This document shows positions 1 through 11,333 of a stretch of DNA of 64,000 nucleotides, piece by piece; the first letter of the stretch is position 1, and each line of letters begins with the position of its first letter. The DNA comes from Gemmatimonadota bacterium (GTDB lineage Bacteria; Gemmatimonadota; Gemmatimonadetes; Gemmatimonadales; Gemmatimonadaceae). A program made the translations under genes and the position numbers. The notes under the pieces were generated by a model that had not been told where the DNA came from, searched no databases, and saw only the letters and a program-made list of their open reading frames with translations. The stretch is from the NCBI GenBank assembly GCA_014192065.1, contig BJHH01000004.1, positions 186,001 through 250,000 of the forward strand, read 5' to 3'.

Positions 1-43
1 CTCGCCCCTCGCCCCTCAGCAAGTCACGCTTCGCGCGTCACCT

Positions 44-1873
44 TCAGATAGCCTGACGCCTCTGCGCGGCATTCAACTCTTTCCGCTTGTCCACGATCTT
101 CGCGGCTTTGCGCAGGTTGTCTAGGTAGATCCGCACCTTCTGGTCGCGCATGGAGTTGGTGACCTGCAGACGCTGCGTGCTCTTCTGCATCGACCACTTC
201 GCCGTGTCCGCGCTGACCCGCTTGTCCACGCGAATCACGAACACCGCATCTTCCGTCCGTACGGGTTCGCTGACCGCGCCGACCGTGAGCGTGAACGCCG
301 CCCCACTCACTTCGCTGACGAAGCCGAACGCCGCCACCGGGGTGCTGCGCGCGAACGGGCCATCCTTCTCGACCGGACGGCCCGCGGTCGTCGCGGCCGC
401 TTCGAGCGTCGAGCCCGCGGCTTCCTTGGCCATCGCCTGAGCCTTCGGGATCACGGCATCCAGCGCCTTCTGGCGCGCGACCAGATCGCGCACCTCGTCC
501 TTGACCACCGCGAGGTTCTGCGCGCCTCCGTCACGGATTGAGTCGAGGCGAACCAGGTAGTACGCCGCCTCGTCGTCGAACAGATCGCTCGATTCACCGA
601 CCGCCACTCCACTGAACGCCCACGCGCTCGCGCTCGGTACCTGACGGCCGAGGTACTCGGCTGGTTGGCCTTCGGTGACGGTAATGCGCGAGATCAGCAG
701 CCCAATGGCCTTCGCCGTGGTGTCGAATGCCGATGCCACGATGGAGCCCGCCGCATGCGTCGCGAGTTGGTCGGCCAGCCGGTCAGTTTTCGTTGCAGCC
801 GAATCTCCCTGCTTCACGAGCTTCAGGAGGTGATGGGCATAGGCGGTGTCGGCCGTCCGCTTGTCCACGCGAACGATGTGGAAGCCAAACTCAGTCTTGA
901 CCGGCTGTGACATTGTGCCGATCGGCAGCGAGAAGATCGCGTCGTCGAACGCCTTCACGTACGCACCCTTCACGCTGCGGCCAAGGTCGCCCCCCTTGGC
1001 TCCTGAGGACGTGTCGTCCGACTCACGCTTGGCAACATCCTCAAACTTGGCACCCTTGGCGATTTCATCGCGCAGCGCCTTGGTCTTGGCAAGCGTTTCG
1101 GCAGTGTCCGCAGCCGTCGGTCGGCGCGGAATCGACACGATCGAGAGTGTCGCCGATCCGGCGCGCTCGAAGTCCTTCCTGTGGGCGTTGTAGTAAGCCG
1201 AGATCTCCGCGTCGGTCACCGCGGTTTTTTGTTCTTTCGTCGGTACCGGCTTGAACGATAGATAGCTGACCGTCGCCGAGTCGTGCGTGTCCTTGTAGAT
1301 CGTCCAGAGACGAGTGTCGCTGATGTAGACATCGCCGGCGATCTGCGAGAAGAGCTTCTGCTTGGGAATCTCGGAGCGGTAGTAGTTCTCCAGATTCACG
1401 AGGATGCCTTGCTGGCGCGCGGCCGGGCTGGCCAGGAACCGCTGATACTTGGCGGCGTCGAAGCGCCCGTCGGTCTGGAGGTCCGGCAGCTGCTGGAACT
1501 GCGGCGGCGGATTGTACCGAGCCATCTCCACGATCTCCGCGTCAGTCACACGGATGCCGCGGCGCTCGTATTCGTTTTCGAGCAGGATGCTGCTGACCAT
1601 CTCGTTGAACGCCTGGTCCTCGACCTGGCGGCGTTCGTCGAGCGTGAGTCCGCGGCCCTGCTGCTGCTCCTGCTGCTGCGCCATCTGGCTCGACGCGTCT
1701 ACCCATTGGGTGTAGAGAATGTCGCGCCCGTCCACCGACGCGACGGTCGTGCTGGTGGTGATGGGACCGAGGCCAAGGAGGCCGGATGTGTCGACGAATA
1801 GGTACGCGCCGACGAACGCCACGGCGATGACGATCCAGATATATGCGGCTTTCGCCCGCATCTGCTGCAACAC
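44..1873 (-). CDS. ppiD: Membrane-anchored peptidyl-prolyl isomerase/chaperone, PpiD/SurA type
   Basis: This 609-residue protein is close in length to E. coli PpiD (about 620). It has a short cytoplasmic N-terminus and one membrane segment at about residues 11-34, followed by a Gln-rich stretch at about 64-72 and a SurA_N-like helical region. A parvulin PPIase domain lies at about 230-350, with the typical GGDLG and FGFHIV motifs, and a second, degenerate parvulin-like region at about 490-570. The family helps fold outer-membrane and periplasmic proteins from the outer face of the inner membrane. The GTG start is supported by AAGGAG nine bases upstream; an in-frame ATG lies four codons later. 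The gene is monocistronic here and divergent from the TPR gene. The function is a family inference; the exact subtype (PpiD or SurA-like) is less certain. Confidence 0.88.
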   Translation of the reverse strand: MLQQMRAKAAYIWIVIAVAFVGAYLFVDTSGLLGLGPITTSTTVASVDGRDILYTQWVDASSQMAQQQEQQQGRGLTLDERRQVEDQAFNEMVSSILLENEYERRGIRVTDAEIVEMARYNPPPQFQQLPDLQTDGRFDAAKYQRFLASPAARQQGILVNLENYYRSEIPKQKLFSQIAGDVYISDTRLWTIYKDTHDSATVSYLSFKPVPTKEQKTAVTDAEISAYYNAHRKDFERAGSATLSIVSIPRRPTAADTAETLAKTKALRDEIAKGAKFEDVAKRESDDTSSGAKGGDLGRSVKGAYVKAFDDAIFSLPIGTMSQPVKTEFGFHIVRVDKRTADTAYAHHLLKLVKQGDSAATKTDRLADQLATHAAGSIVASAFDTTAKAIGLLISRITVTEGQPAEYLGRQVPSASAWAFSGVAVGESSDLFDDEAAYYLVRLDSIRDGGAQNLAVVKDEVRDLVARQKALDAVIPKAQAMAKEAAGSTLEAAATTAGRPVEKDGPFARSTPVAAFGFVSEVSGAAFTLTVGAVSEPVRTEDAVFVIRVDKRVSADTAKWSMQKSTQRLQVTNSMRDQKVRIYLDNLRKAAKIVDKRKELNAAQRRQAI

Positions 1874-2002
1874 GGCTCAGAACTCCTTAATGCGAAGTGG
1901 ATCTTCAGGTGGTGCGTTTCTCGCACGCCGGAATCACGTCCCAGCGCCCGGTGGTGCACAGGACCCGAACGGGCAAAATCTGCTGCTTATCCAGCCTATA
2001 AG

Positions 2003-2030
2003 GTTATCGGTCGCCAGCCCCTAAAATCAA
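2003..2030 (-). promoter_or_regulatory. Candidate sigma-70-type promoter for the PpiD-like gene
   Basis: Read on the minus strand, TTGATT (2030-2025) is followed after 16 bases by GATAAC (2008-2003). This is a four-of-six match to TATAAT, about 130 bases upstream of the GTG start. The 204-base divergent intergenic region is AT-richer than its surroundings. On the plus strand it also contains TATAAG at 1997-2002 without a convincing -35 partner. This is pattern matching only. Confidence 0.28.
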
Positions 2031-2077
2031 GAGACAGCACGACTTCTGATTGACTGGATTCGCCGAGGCGACATATC

Positions 2078-3073
2078 TTGGAGCACCTACCTCTTGAGAC
2101 CGACGGGACCCTGGCTCTATCGCGTTTGGACGAGATCACGAAGCGCTACGAGGAAAACCCTCGCCGCTTTTTCGCGCCCTTGGCCAATGCGTATCGCAAA
2201 GCGGGGGACCTCAGCCGATCGATCTCACTCTGTCAGCGCTATCTGCAGGACCAGCCAGGCAACCTCCACGGACAGGTGGTCTACGGTCGGGCGCTCTTTG
2301 ACGCCGGCCGGCTGGACGAAGCAGGGGTCATCTTCGGAATTGCGTTCGCGCTCGATCCCGAACACCTCATCACACTGCGCCAGCTCGGCGACATCGCGAG
2401 GTTGAAGCACGAAGCGATTGAGGCGATCGAGTGGTATAAGCGAGTACTGGACGCCGACCCCCGCAATGACGAAGTGCTGGCTTTGGTCAACGAACTGAAC
2501 ACAGCGTCGGCGCCGGTCGACCAGATCGTGGAGTCGCCAGCCAGTTCCGACCTCCGGGTCGAAGTCGGGCTGGGCTTGGAGATTGGCGGGAGCGCCGATC
2601 TCGACGCGCAATCGGACGGTGCGGTGTCGAGTCCAAGTGAGTCGCTCGCGGCGCACGAAACACCGTCGGTGTTCGTCACCGCGACGATGGCCGAACTCTA
2701 TCTCAAACAGGGGTTCCGCAACAAAGCGCGCCAGATATACCAGCAGCTCGCGGCGATGAGCCCCAGTGATGCATCGCTCCGCGATTGCGTCAGGCGCCTC
2801 GACCGTGGTGACCGTGCGAGTCCGACGCTCGAGATGGCCACCGCGGCGTCGGTTGCCGCGGTGCCGGTCGTGAGGCCGCAGGCCGCGCCTTCCGTGCTCA
2901 GCTTCAACCAGTTTTTTGATAGGGTCGGAGCCGCCGGGGCCGCGGGATCCGCGTCGGGGGCTGTGCCCATCGCCGGTTCGCCGAGCATCCTGCCGGCCGA
3001 ACCTACGGTACCGGCGTCGCCGGCCAACTATGCGCAGGTCAACTCGTGGTTGACGGTAGTGAGGGGACAGTGA
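2078..3073 (+). CDS. Tetratricopeptide-repeat protein of unknown function
   Basis: The protein has 331 residues. The N-terminal half (about 15-140) carries consecutive TPR-like helical pairs with the usual small/aromatic spacing (for example FGIAFALDP and YKRVLDADP). A linker rich in Ser, Ala and Glu follows, then another TPR unit at about 205-240 (MAELYLKQGFRNKARQIYQQL). The tail is low-complexity, rich in Ala, Pro and Val. No signal peptide or catalytic motif is visible, so it is probably a cytoplasmic scaffold. The TTG start has GAGG nine bases upstream. Its TGA stop overlaps the GTG start of aroQ (GTGA at 3070-3073), so the two are likely coupled in translation. The role is unknown. Confidence 0.82.
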   Translation: MEHLPLETDGTLALSRLDEITKRYEENPRRFFAPLANAYRKAGDLSRSISLCQRYLQDQPGNLHGQVVYGRALFDAGRLDEAGVIFGIAFALDPEHLITLRQLGDIARLKHEAIEAIEWYKRVLDADPRNDEVLALVNELNTASAPVDQIVESPASSDLRVEVGLGLEIGGSADLDAQSDGAVSSPSESLAAHETPSVFVTATMAELYLKQGFRNKARQIYQQLAAMSPSDASLRDCVRRLDRGDRASPTLEMATAASVAAVPVVRPQAAPSVLSFNQFFDRVGAAGAAGSASGAVPIAGSPSILPAEPTVPASPANYAQVNSWLTVVRGQ

Positions 3074-3549
3074 AGATCGCGATCCTGAATGGCCCAAACC
3101 TCAATTTGTTGGGTACGCGCGAGCCGGAAATTTACGGCAAAACGACGCTCGCGGAGATCGAAGGGCGTCTGCACGAAGTCGCCGCCGAGTTGCACATAGA
3201 GATCGTCGTCGCGCAGTTCAATCACGAAGGCGACCTCATTGACGCTATCCATGCACTCGGCGGACGGCCCGCCGCGCCAGGCGTGGCGACCGACCTGCGG
3301 GAGAAAGTGGCGGGCGCGCTGATCAACGCCGGTGCGTGGACGCATACGTCGCTGGCCCTGCGCGATGCGCTCACCGGTGTGTCGCTGCCGTTCGTCGAAG
3401 TCCATCTCTCAAACATCTTTGCGCGCGAACCCGAGCGGCGTCACTCCGTGCTCGCCGGCGCCGCACGCGGTCTGGTGTGCGGACTCGGTGCGGTCGGATA
3501 CGAACTCGCGCTTCGCGGACTTGTCGCTCAGCTTCGCGCAGGGAAGTAG
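3070..3549 (+). CDS. aroQ: 3-dehydroquinate dehydratase, type II
   Basis: This 159-residue enzyme of the shikimate pathway converts 3-dehydroquinate to 3-dehydroshikimate. It has the family N-terminus ILNGPNLNLLGTREP, with Asn and the catalytic Arg/Tyr loop (REPEIYG), then NHEGDLID, NAGAWTHTS and EVHLSNIFAREP. These are the standard type II dehydroquinase blocks. The length is typical for the dodecameric type II enzyme (about 145-160). The GTG at 3070 was chosen over an upstream in-frame GTG at 3046 because it gives the normal family N-terminus and overlaps the TPR gene stop. It is followed within 11 bases by the M24 peptidase gene. Confidence 0.96.
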   Translation: MKIAILNGPNLNLLGTREPEIYGKTTLAEIEGRLHEVAAELHIEIVVAQFNHEGDLIDAIHALGGRPAAPGVATDLREKVAGALINAGAWTHTSLALRDALTGVSLPFVEVHLSNIFAREPERRHSVLAGAARGLVCGLGAVGYELALRGLVAQLRAGK

Positions 3550-3559
3550 GCCCGCCCCG

Positions 3560-4660
3560 ATGCAGTCCGTCGCGGGCGATCCGCGCGAAGGGCGCATTGC
3601 GCGCCTCCGTGCAGGCCTTCTGTCGGCCGGTCTCGACGCGCTGTTGATCTCCTCGCGCGCCAACACGCGCTACCTGACGGGATTCTCCGGCTCGAGCTCG
3701 CTGCTCGTCGTGTCGCAAGCGGCCACGGTGCTCATCACCGACTTCCGGTACCGCGCGCAGGGTCGCGTCGAAGCAGGTGGTGTGGCCGATCTGGAGATCG
3801 AAGGCACGTCGCTCTGGTCGCGGCTCTGGACCGTGCTGCCGCGGTTGGCGGGCGTGTCGTCGGTGGGCTTCGAGAGCCAGCACATGCTGCACGTGGATGC
3901 CCAGCGGGTGGTCGAGTCGGGCGCACGCTGGCAGTGGCGGCCGACTGCCAACCTGGTGGAGTCGTTGCGTCAGCAGAAGGATGCGGGCGAGCTCGAGTGC
4001 ATCAAGGCGGCGGTGGCCATCGCGGAGCTGGCGCTCGAACGGACCGTACCCGAGATCGCGGCCGGGCGTACGGAACTTGAGGTGGCCGCGCGGCTGGAAA
4101 TGTGGCTGCGCGAACTGGGTAGCGAGGCGCATCCTTTCGAGACGATCATTGCCAGTGGCGAGCGGTCGGCCCTGCCGCACGCGCACGCGAGCCGGCGCGA
4201 ACTGCAGGACGGTGACCTGATCATTGTGGATTTCGGCGCGGTGTCGGGCGGGTATTGCTCCGACATCACGAGAACATTCGTGCTGGGCCGGGCAAACGCG
4301 GCGCAGCGCGAGGCATATGACATCGTCCGCGAGGCCAACGCAACGGCCAGCGCGGCGGTATGGGCGGGCATGCGCGGTCGGGATGCTGATGCTATTGCCC
4401 GCGACTACATCGAGCGCCATGGGCTCGGCGCGGAGTTCGGTCATTCGCTTGGCCACGGCATTGGGCTCGAGGTGCATGAGGCTCCGCGCCTGGCCAAGAC
4501 GATCGACGCGCCGCTCATGGTTGGGGCCGTGGTGACGATCGAACCCGGCGTATATCGAGACGGGTGGGGTGGTATTCGGATCGAGGACGACGTCTGGATC
4601 GGCCCGGACGGTCCAGTAGTGCTGACGGCCTTTCCGCGCCAGCTGATGGAGTTGGTGTGA
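3560..4660 (+). CDS. M24-family metallopeptidase, aminopeptidase P (Xaa-Pro) type
   Basis: The protein has 366 residues: a creatinase N-terminal domain (about 10-130) and a pita-bread M24 catalytic domain (about 140-360). Metal ligands are visible in order: VDFGAVSGGYCSDITRTF (two Asp), GHSLGHGIGLEVHE (His), then IEPGVY and IRIEDD (Glu). The family removes N-terminal residues before proline in the cytoplasm using two divalent metals. The ATG at 3560 is the first start after the aroQ stop; the longer reading frame overlaps aroQ and lacks homologous sequence. In many bacteria an aroQ-pepP pair precedes efp-accB-accC. Here efp is absent and a 194-base gap separates this gene from accB. Whether the substrate is a peptide or a dipeptide (PepP or PepQ) cannot be told. 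Confidence 0.92.
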   Translation: MQSVAGDPREGRIARLRAGLLSAGLDALLISSRANTRYLTGFSGSSSLLVVSQAATVLITDFRYRAQGRVEAGGVADLEIEGTSLWSRLWTVLPRLAGVSSVGFESQHMLHVDAQRVVESGARWQWRPTANLVESLRQQKDAGELECIKAAVAIAELALERTVPEIAAGRTELEVAARLEMWLRELGSEAHPFETIIASGERSALPHAHASRRELQDGDLIIVDFGAVSGGYCSDITRTFVLGRANAAQREAYDIVREANATASAAVWAGMRGRDADAIARDYIERHGLGAEFGHSLGHGIGLEVHEAPRLAKTIDAPLMVGAVVTIEPGVYRDGWGGIRIEDDVWIGPDGPVVLTAFPRQLMELV

Positions 4661-4854
4661 CCCGATACTGGTGAGCGGCTGCCAAGCCGCCCACCCGGGA
4701 AATACATTCACGAAGGGCAGTATTTTGCTGTTTCTTCGCGTTTCTTGCGGCATCGTGCTGTTTCGTGCTACATCTTGTTGGACTGGCGACGCGTTATGTG
4801 TCAGCAGGAACATGCCTGCGCAGCCCACCTCACTTTGCCAAAGATAGGGATCCC

Positions 4855-5391
4855 GTGCTCGACCTCCGATACGTAAAGAAGCTGGTAGAGATGCTCGACG
4901 ACTCCTCGTTGGATTCGATTGAGATCTCGACCGAAAAAGGCCTCAAGATCCGCATCAGCAAGGCGGCGTCGCACGGCCATGCGGCACCCGTCGCTGGCCA
5001 ACAGGCTGTTCCAGTCGGCGTGGCAGTCGCCGTACCGGTGCCGACGACGAGCGCGCCTCAGCAGCCAGTAGTTGGCGTCGCGATGCCAGTCGATCCTGCC
5101 GTTGCGGCGATGGTGGCGTCGACGCTCACCGACATCAAGTCACCAATGGTGGGCACGTACTATGGGGCCGCCGAGCCGGGCGGCAAGCCGTTCGTGTCGG
5201 TCGGTTCGCACATCGCCAAAGGGCAGGTGCTCTGCATCATCGAGGCGATGAAGATCATGAACGAGATTGAGTCGGAGCACGCCGGTGTGGTCAAAGAGGT
5301 CGGCGCCACCGATGCGCACCCGGTGGAGTTCGGCCAAGTCCTCTTTCGGATCGATACCACCTCTGGCCACACCGTACAGGACGCTCGGTAG
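4855..5391 (+). CDS. accB: Biotin carboxyl carrier protein of acetyl-CoA carboxylase
   Basis: The protein has 178 residues. The N-terminal region LRYVKKLVEMLDDSSLDSIE is the AccB-specific start. A linker rich in Ala, Pro and Val (about 40-90) leads to the C-terminal biotinyl domain (about 95-172), with the biotinylation motif EAMKIMNEIE (Lys133) and the preceding SPMVGTYY. The protein carries CO2 on biotin between AccC and the carboxyltransferase in fatty-acid synthesis. The GTG at 4855 was chosen because it gives the family N-terminus; the frame is open 30 codons further upstream, but that extension looks non-homologous. The gene lies three bases before accC, forming the usual accBC pair. 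Confidence 0.96.
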   Translation: MLDLRYVKKLVEMLDDSSLDSIEISTEKGLKIRISKAASHGHAAPVAGQQAVPVGVAVAVPVPTTSAPQQPVVGVAMPVDPAVAAMVASTLTDIKSPMVGTYYGAAEPGGKPFVSVGSHIAKGQVLCIIEAMKIMNEIESEHAGVVKEVGATDAHPVEFGQVLFRIDTTSGHTVQDAR

Positions 5392-5394
5392 TTC

Positions 5395-6747
5395 GTGTTC
5401 AAGAAGATCCTGATTGCCAACCGGGGCGAAATCGCCCTTCGCGTGATCCGTGCGGCCCGCGAACTCGGCATCGAAACTGTTGCCGTCTATTCTGAGGCCG
5501 ATCGCGAATCGCTACACGTCCGCTTCGCCGACGACGACGTCTGCATCGGTCCCGCGCCGTCGCGTGAGAGTTACCTCAAGATTCCGCGGATCATCGCCGC
5601 CGCCGAAATCACTGGTGCCGACGCGATCCATCCGGGCTACGGGTTCCTCTCCGAGAACGCCGAGTTCGCCGAGACCTGCGCCAAGTCGAACTTGACGTTC
5701 ATCGGGCCGACGCCAACCCAGATTCGCTTGATGGGGGATAAGGCGACGGCGCGCCGCACCATGGCCGACGTCGGAGTGCCCGTCGTGCCTGGTACGCCAG
5801 GGCCGGTCGAAACGGTCGAGGAGGCCATGGAGTTCGCCGTCCAGGGCGGGTTTCCCGTGATCATCAAGGCCGCCGCAGGTGGTGGTGGCAAGGGGATGCG
5901 CGTCGCGCGCGACGCCGACGAGTTGGCCAAGAGTTTTTCCACGGCCAAGTCTGAGGCGATGGCCGCGTTCGGTAATGGCGAGGTGTACGTCGAGAAGTAT
6001 CTCGACCGCCCGCGCCACATTGAGTTCCAGATTCTCGGCGACTCGCACGGCCACGTGATTCACCTCGGTGAACGGGACTGTTCGATTCAGCGCCGGCACC
6101 AGAAGCTCATCGAGGAAGCCCCGAGCCCAGCGATGACGCCCGAGCTACGCGAAAAAATGGGCGAGGCGGCAGTGCGAGGCGCGAAGGCCATCAACTACGT
6201 CGGTGCCGGCACGGTCGAGATGCTCCTCGACGAAGACGGTTCCTTCTTTTTCATGGAGATGAACACGCGCATCCAGGTGGAGCATCCGGTGACGGAAATG
6301 CTCACGCGGGTTGACCTGCTTAAGGAACAGATTCGCGTGGCGGCTGGCGAGCCGCTTTCCATCGTCGACACACCACCGTTTTGGGGGCACGTCATCGAGT
6401 GCCGCATCAACGCGGAAGATCCTGCGAAGAACTTCCAGCCCTCACCCGGACGGCTCGACGTGTTTCATCCGCCGGGCGGGAACGGCGTGCGAATCGACAC
6501 GCACGCGTACGCCGGGTACACCGTCCCGCCGTACTACGACTCGATGATCGCCAAGCTGATCGTTCACGGCCGGGATCGTTCCGAAGCGCTGGCCAAGATG
6601 CGTCTCGCGCTGGATACGTTCATCGTGCAGGGCGTGCAGACGACGATTCCGTTTCTGCGCCGCGTGATGGACGACCCGAACTTCGTAGCGGGGAATTTCC
6701 ACACGAAGTTCCTCGAGAGAGAAGGGGCGGGGCTCGTGAAAGGCTAG
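5395..6747 (+). CDS. accC: Acetyl-CoA carboxylase, biotin carboxylase subunit
   Basis: The 450-residue ATP-grasp enzyme matches the family length. It has the N-terminal [20 protein letters not shown], the glycine-rich ATP loop [12 protein letters not shown] (about 160-171), [10 protein letters not shown], the catalytic [15 protein letters not shown] and C-terminal [12 protein letters not shown]. It carboxylates biotin on AccB using bicarbonate and ATP, the first half of malonyl-CoA synthesis. The GTG start follows the accB stop by three bases, so translation is probably coupled. A GC-rich hairpin (CGGGGCGC at 6752-6759 with GCGCCCCG at 6781-6788) lies just downstream without a T-tract and may end the operon. 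Confidence 0.97.
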   Translation: MFKKILIANRGEIALRVIRAARELGIETVAVYSEADRESLHVRFADDDVCIGPAPSRESYLKIPRIIAAAEITGADAIHPGYGFLSENAEFAETCAKSNLTFIGPTPTQIRLMGDKATARRTMADVGVPVVPGTPGPVETVEEAMEFAVQGGFPVIIKAAAGGGGKGMRVARDADELAKSFSTAKSEAMAAFGNGEVYVEKYLDRPRHIEFQILGDSHGHVIHLGERDCSIQRRHQKLIEEAPSPAMTPELREKMGEAAVRGAKAINYVGAGTVEMLLDEDGSFFFMEMNTRIQVEHPVTEMLTRVDLLKEQIRVAAGEPLSIVDTPPFWGHVIECRINAEDPAKNFQPSPGRLDVFHPPGGNGVRIDTHAYAGYTVPPYYDSMIAKLIVHGRDRSEALAKMRLALDTFIVQGVQTTIPFLRRVMDDPNFVAGNFHTKFLEREGAGLVKG

Positions 6748-6847
6748 GGATCGGGGCGCTGGGCGATGGGTGCCGGTAACGCGCCCCGGCCCTCCCCGTG
6801 ACCCCTCCGGCTGCTGAACCGTCAACTAGGGAAGCCCCCCTTTATAG

Positions 6848-9415
<2,568 letters not shown>

Positions 9416-9487
9416 CGCGCAACGATTCGATTTCAAACGCAATAAGTTGGTGACGGCCTCAGGGGCCGCGTGTGGTACCGTGCCCCC

Positions 9488-9859
9488 ATGACGAAAATCA
9501 CCAACGATTTCGGAGAACTCGGCGAGCGTCTCGCCGCCCGCTGGCTCGAGCGATCGGGTTGGCGCGTCCTCGCCCGACGGTTCCGCGCAGGGCGCCGCGA
9601 TATCGACCTCGTCGTGGAACGCGATGGCCTCGTGGCCTTCGTTGAAGTGAAGGCGCGTACCGGCGACACCTTCGGCGATCCGGTCGAAGCCGTGCACCAG
9701 CGAAAGCAGCATGCGCTGACGAGATCCGCTCAGGTCTGGGTCGGGCGGCACGGACGTGACGGCGAGAACTACCGATTCGACGTCGTCGGCATCCTGCTTC
9801 GGGACCGAAAGGTCTTCGTGAAGCACATACCGGCGGCATTCCAGGCATCGGTCGCATGA
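9488..9859 (+). CDS. yraN: UPF0102/YraN family nuclease-fold protein
   Basis: The 123-residue protein has the YraN signature in order: GELGERLAARWLERSGWRVLAR at the N-terminus, then RRDIDLVVERDGLVAFVEVKAR, a restriction-endonuclease-like D...ExK core (Asp and Glu-Val-Lys), and GDPVEAVHQRKQHALTRSAQVW. The biochemical role of the family is not settled. The fold suggests a Holliday-junction-resolvase-like nuclease, but activity is unproven. The ATG at 9488 gives the standard family start. It sits 72 bases after ftsK and before the long recA leader region. Confidence 0.93.
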   Translation: MTKITNDFGELGERLAARWLERSGWRVLARRFRAGRRDIDLVVERDGLVAFVEVKARTGDTFGDPVEAVHQRKQHALTRSAQVWVGRHGRDGENYRFDVVGILLRDRKVFVKHIPAAFQASVA

Positions 9860-10154
9860 CGTGGACTCATAGGCGTCTAAGCAAGACTGATAGCTGGTAT
9901 CAACGGTATAACTGACAACGACTTAGCCGGCGTGTTGATAAAAATCACGTGGCAGAGTTGTGACCTGTGTGTTTTCTGCAATCAGCGGTGGATTTGGCTG
10001 TTGCATTTCCTGGTACGCTTCGTATTATGTTCGGTATCGGGTTATCAACGGTTTTCAGTGGATTTACAGCTACCCCGGGTGACGGGTACCCCTTCCCCCC
10101 AAGGGTAGATTTCTCCTCACGGGCGCTGAGAGGCGCCACCTTTTCGAGGCTACA
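9860..10154 (+). promoter_or_regulatory. Long recA upstream region with a strong promoter
   Basis: This 295-base non-coding region precedes recA. TTGCAT (10001-10006) and TATTAT (10023-10028) form a good sigma-70-type promoter with a 16-base spacer. The octamer GTTGATAA (9934-9941) has its inverted copy TTATCAAC at 10042-10049, just downstream of the promoter. GTGGATTT is directly repeated at 9988-9995 and 10058-10065. A small GC hairpin (GGCGC/GCGCC around 10123-10138) lies ahead of the ribosome-binding site. No recognised LexA box (neither the E. coli CTGT-type nor the Gram-positive GAAC-GTTC type) was identified with confidence. The repeats are candidates for damage-response control. Confidence 0.55.
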
Positions 10155-11201
10155 ATGGCCGTGACCGCCGCGCAGAACGACGAAAAGAAGAAGGCACTCA
10201 ACCTCGCGATCGCGCAGATCGAGAAGTCATACGGTCGTGGCGCCATCATGAAGATGGGGCCCGACGCGCCCAAGGTGCGCGTCGAGTGCATCCCCACCGG
10301 TGCGATTAATCTCGACGCCGCGATCGGCGTTGGTGGCATCCCCCGGGGCCGGATCACCGAGATCTACGGACCGGAGTCGAGCGGCAAGACGACGCTCTGC
10401 CTCCACGTGGTCGCGAACGCGCAGCGTGCGGGCGGCACGGCGGCATTCATCGACGCCGAGCATGCGCTCGACACCGAGTACGCCACGAAGCTGGGCGTCG
10501 ATGTCGAAAAGCTCCTCGTTTCGCAGCCGGACACCGGAGAGCAGGCGCTCGAGATCTGCGAGATCCTCGTCCGTTCTGGTGCGGTGGACATCATCGTCAT
10601 CGACTCGGTCGCGGCCCTGGTTCCCAAGGCCGAAATCGAAGGCGAAATGGGCGAGTCGCACATGGGCCTCCAGGCCCGTCTGATGAGTCAGGCGCTGCGG
10701 AAGCTCACTGGGGCGATTGCCCGTTCGAAGGTGTCACTGGTGTTCATCAACCAGCTGCGCGAAAAGATCGGCGTGATGTTCGGCAACCCCGAGACGACGA
10801 CGGGCGGCAAGGCCCTCAAGTTCTACGCCTCGGTGCGACTCGACATTCGCCGCATCGGCCCGGTCAAGGAAAAAGAAGAAGTGGTCGGTTCGCACGTCCG
10901 CGTGAAGGTCGTGAAGAACAAGGTCGCGCCGCCGTTCAAGCAAGCCGAGTTCGACATCATGTACGCCGAGGGCATTTCGCACTCGTCGCTCCTCGTGGAC
11001 ATCGGGAGCGAGAACGGCATCATCGACAAGTCGGGAGCCTGGTACAGCTACAACGGCCAGCGTATCGGTCAGGGTCGTGAGAACGCGAAAATGTTCCTCA
11101 AGGACAACCCGTCCGTGATGGCCGAAATCGAGGAGAAGGTGAAGGTGGTGCTGGGGATCAGTAAGGTTGAAGCCGTCGAACCCGAGGCGACCGAAGAGTA
11201 G
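10155..11201 (+). CDS. recA: Recombinase RecA
   Basis: The 348-residue recombinase has the standard length and blocks: N-terminal [13 protein letters not shown], Walker [11 protein letters not shown] (about 72-81), Walker [13 protein letters not shown], loop L1 [15 protein letters not shown], loop L2 region [20 protein letters not shown], and an acidic C-terminal tail. It forms filaments on single-stranded DNA for strand exchange and, in most bacteria, triggers LexA self-cleavage. The ATG has GAGG seven bases upstream. recX follows after an intrinsic terminator. The recA-recX-alaS order is a common bacterial arrangement. Confidence 0.99.
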   Translation: MAVTAAQNDEKKKALNLAIAQIEKSYGRGAIMKMGPDAPKVRVECIPTGAINLDAAIGVGGIPRGRITEIYGPESSGKTTLCLHVVANAQRAGGTAAFIDAEHALDTEYATKLGVDVEKLLVSQPDTGEQALEICEILVRSGAVDIIVIDSVAALVPKAEIEGEMGESHMGLQARLMSQALRKLTGAIARSKVSLVFINQLREKIGVMFGNPETTTGGKALKFYASVRLDIRRIGPVKEKEEVVGSHVRVKVVKNKVAPPFKQAEFDIMYAEGISHSSLLVDIGSENGIIDKSGAWYSYNGQRIGQGRENAKMFLKDNPSVMAEIEEKVKVVLGISKVEAVEPEATEE

Positions 11202-11233
11202 GGAAGCCGAAGGTGTGCTGGGCCTGTCGTGTC

Positions 11234-11318
11234 GTGACGCCGGAAGTTCTATCGCGTGGTGGGTCGGGGCCCGGAATCCCCGATACCACGACCGGTAAGG
11301 CTGCCGGCGTCACTTTTT
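11234..11318 (+). terminator. Intrinsic terminator/attenuator between recA and recX
   Basis: A perfect 10-base inverted repeat (GTGACGCCGG at 11234-11243 with CCGGCGTCAC at 11304-11313) encloses a second nested stem (CGTGG/CCACG and TCGGGG/CCCCGA, 11255-11290). The closing arm is followed at once by TTTTT (11314-11318). This is the form of a Rho-independent terminator with a long rod-like stem. It ends 15 bases before the recX start, so it should reduce recX relative to recA through partial read-through, as is known for recA-recX in E. coli. Confidence 0.75.
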
Positions 11319-11333
11319 ATATGTGGGATCTGC

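Noticed and set aside
1-20. Short tandem CTCGCCC repeat at the window edge
   Set aside because: Only two copies are visible and the sequence is cut by the window start, so nothing can be concluded.
3371-4828. 485-codon open frame on the minus strand
   Set aside because: Antisense to the M24 peptidase and its flanks; the translation is Arg/His-rich with no recognisable domain.
9860-10154. Classical LexA/SOS box before recA
   Set aside because: Neither the E. coli type nor the Bacillus type was found with acceptable match; only unrelated repeats were noted.
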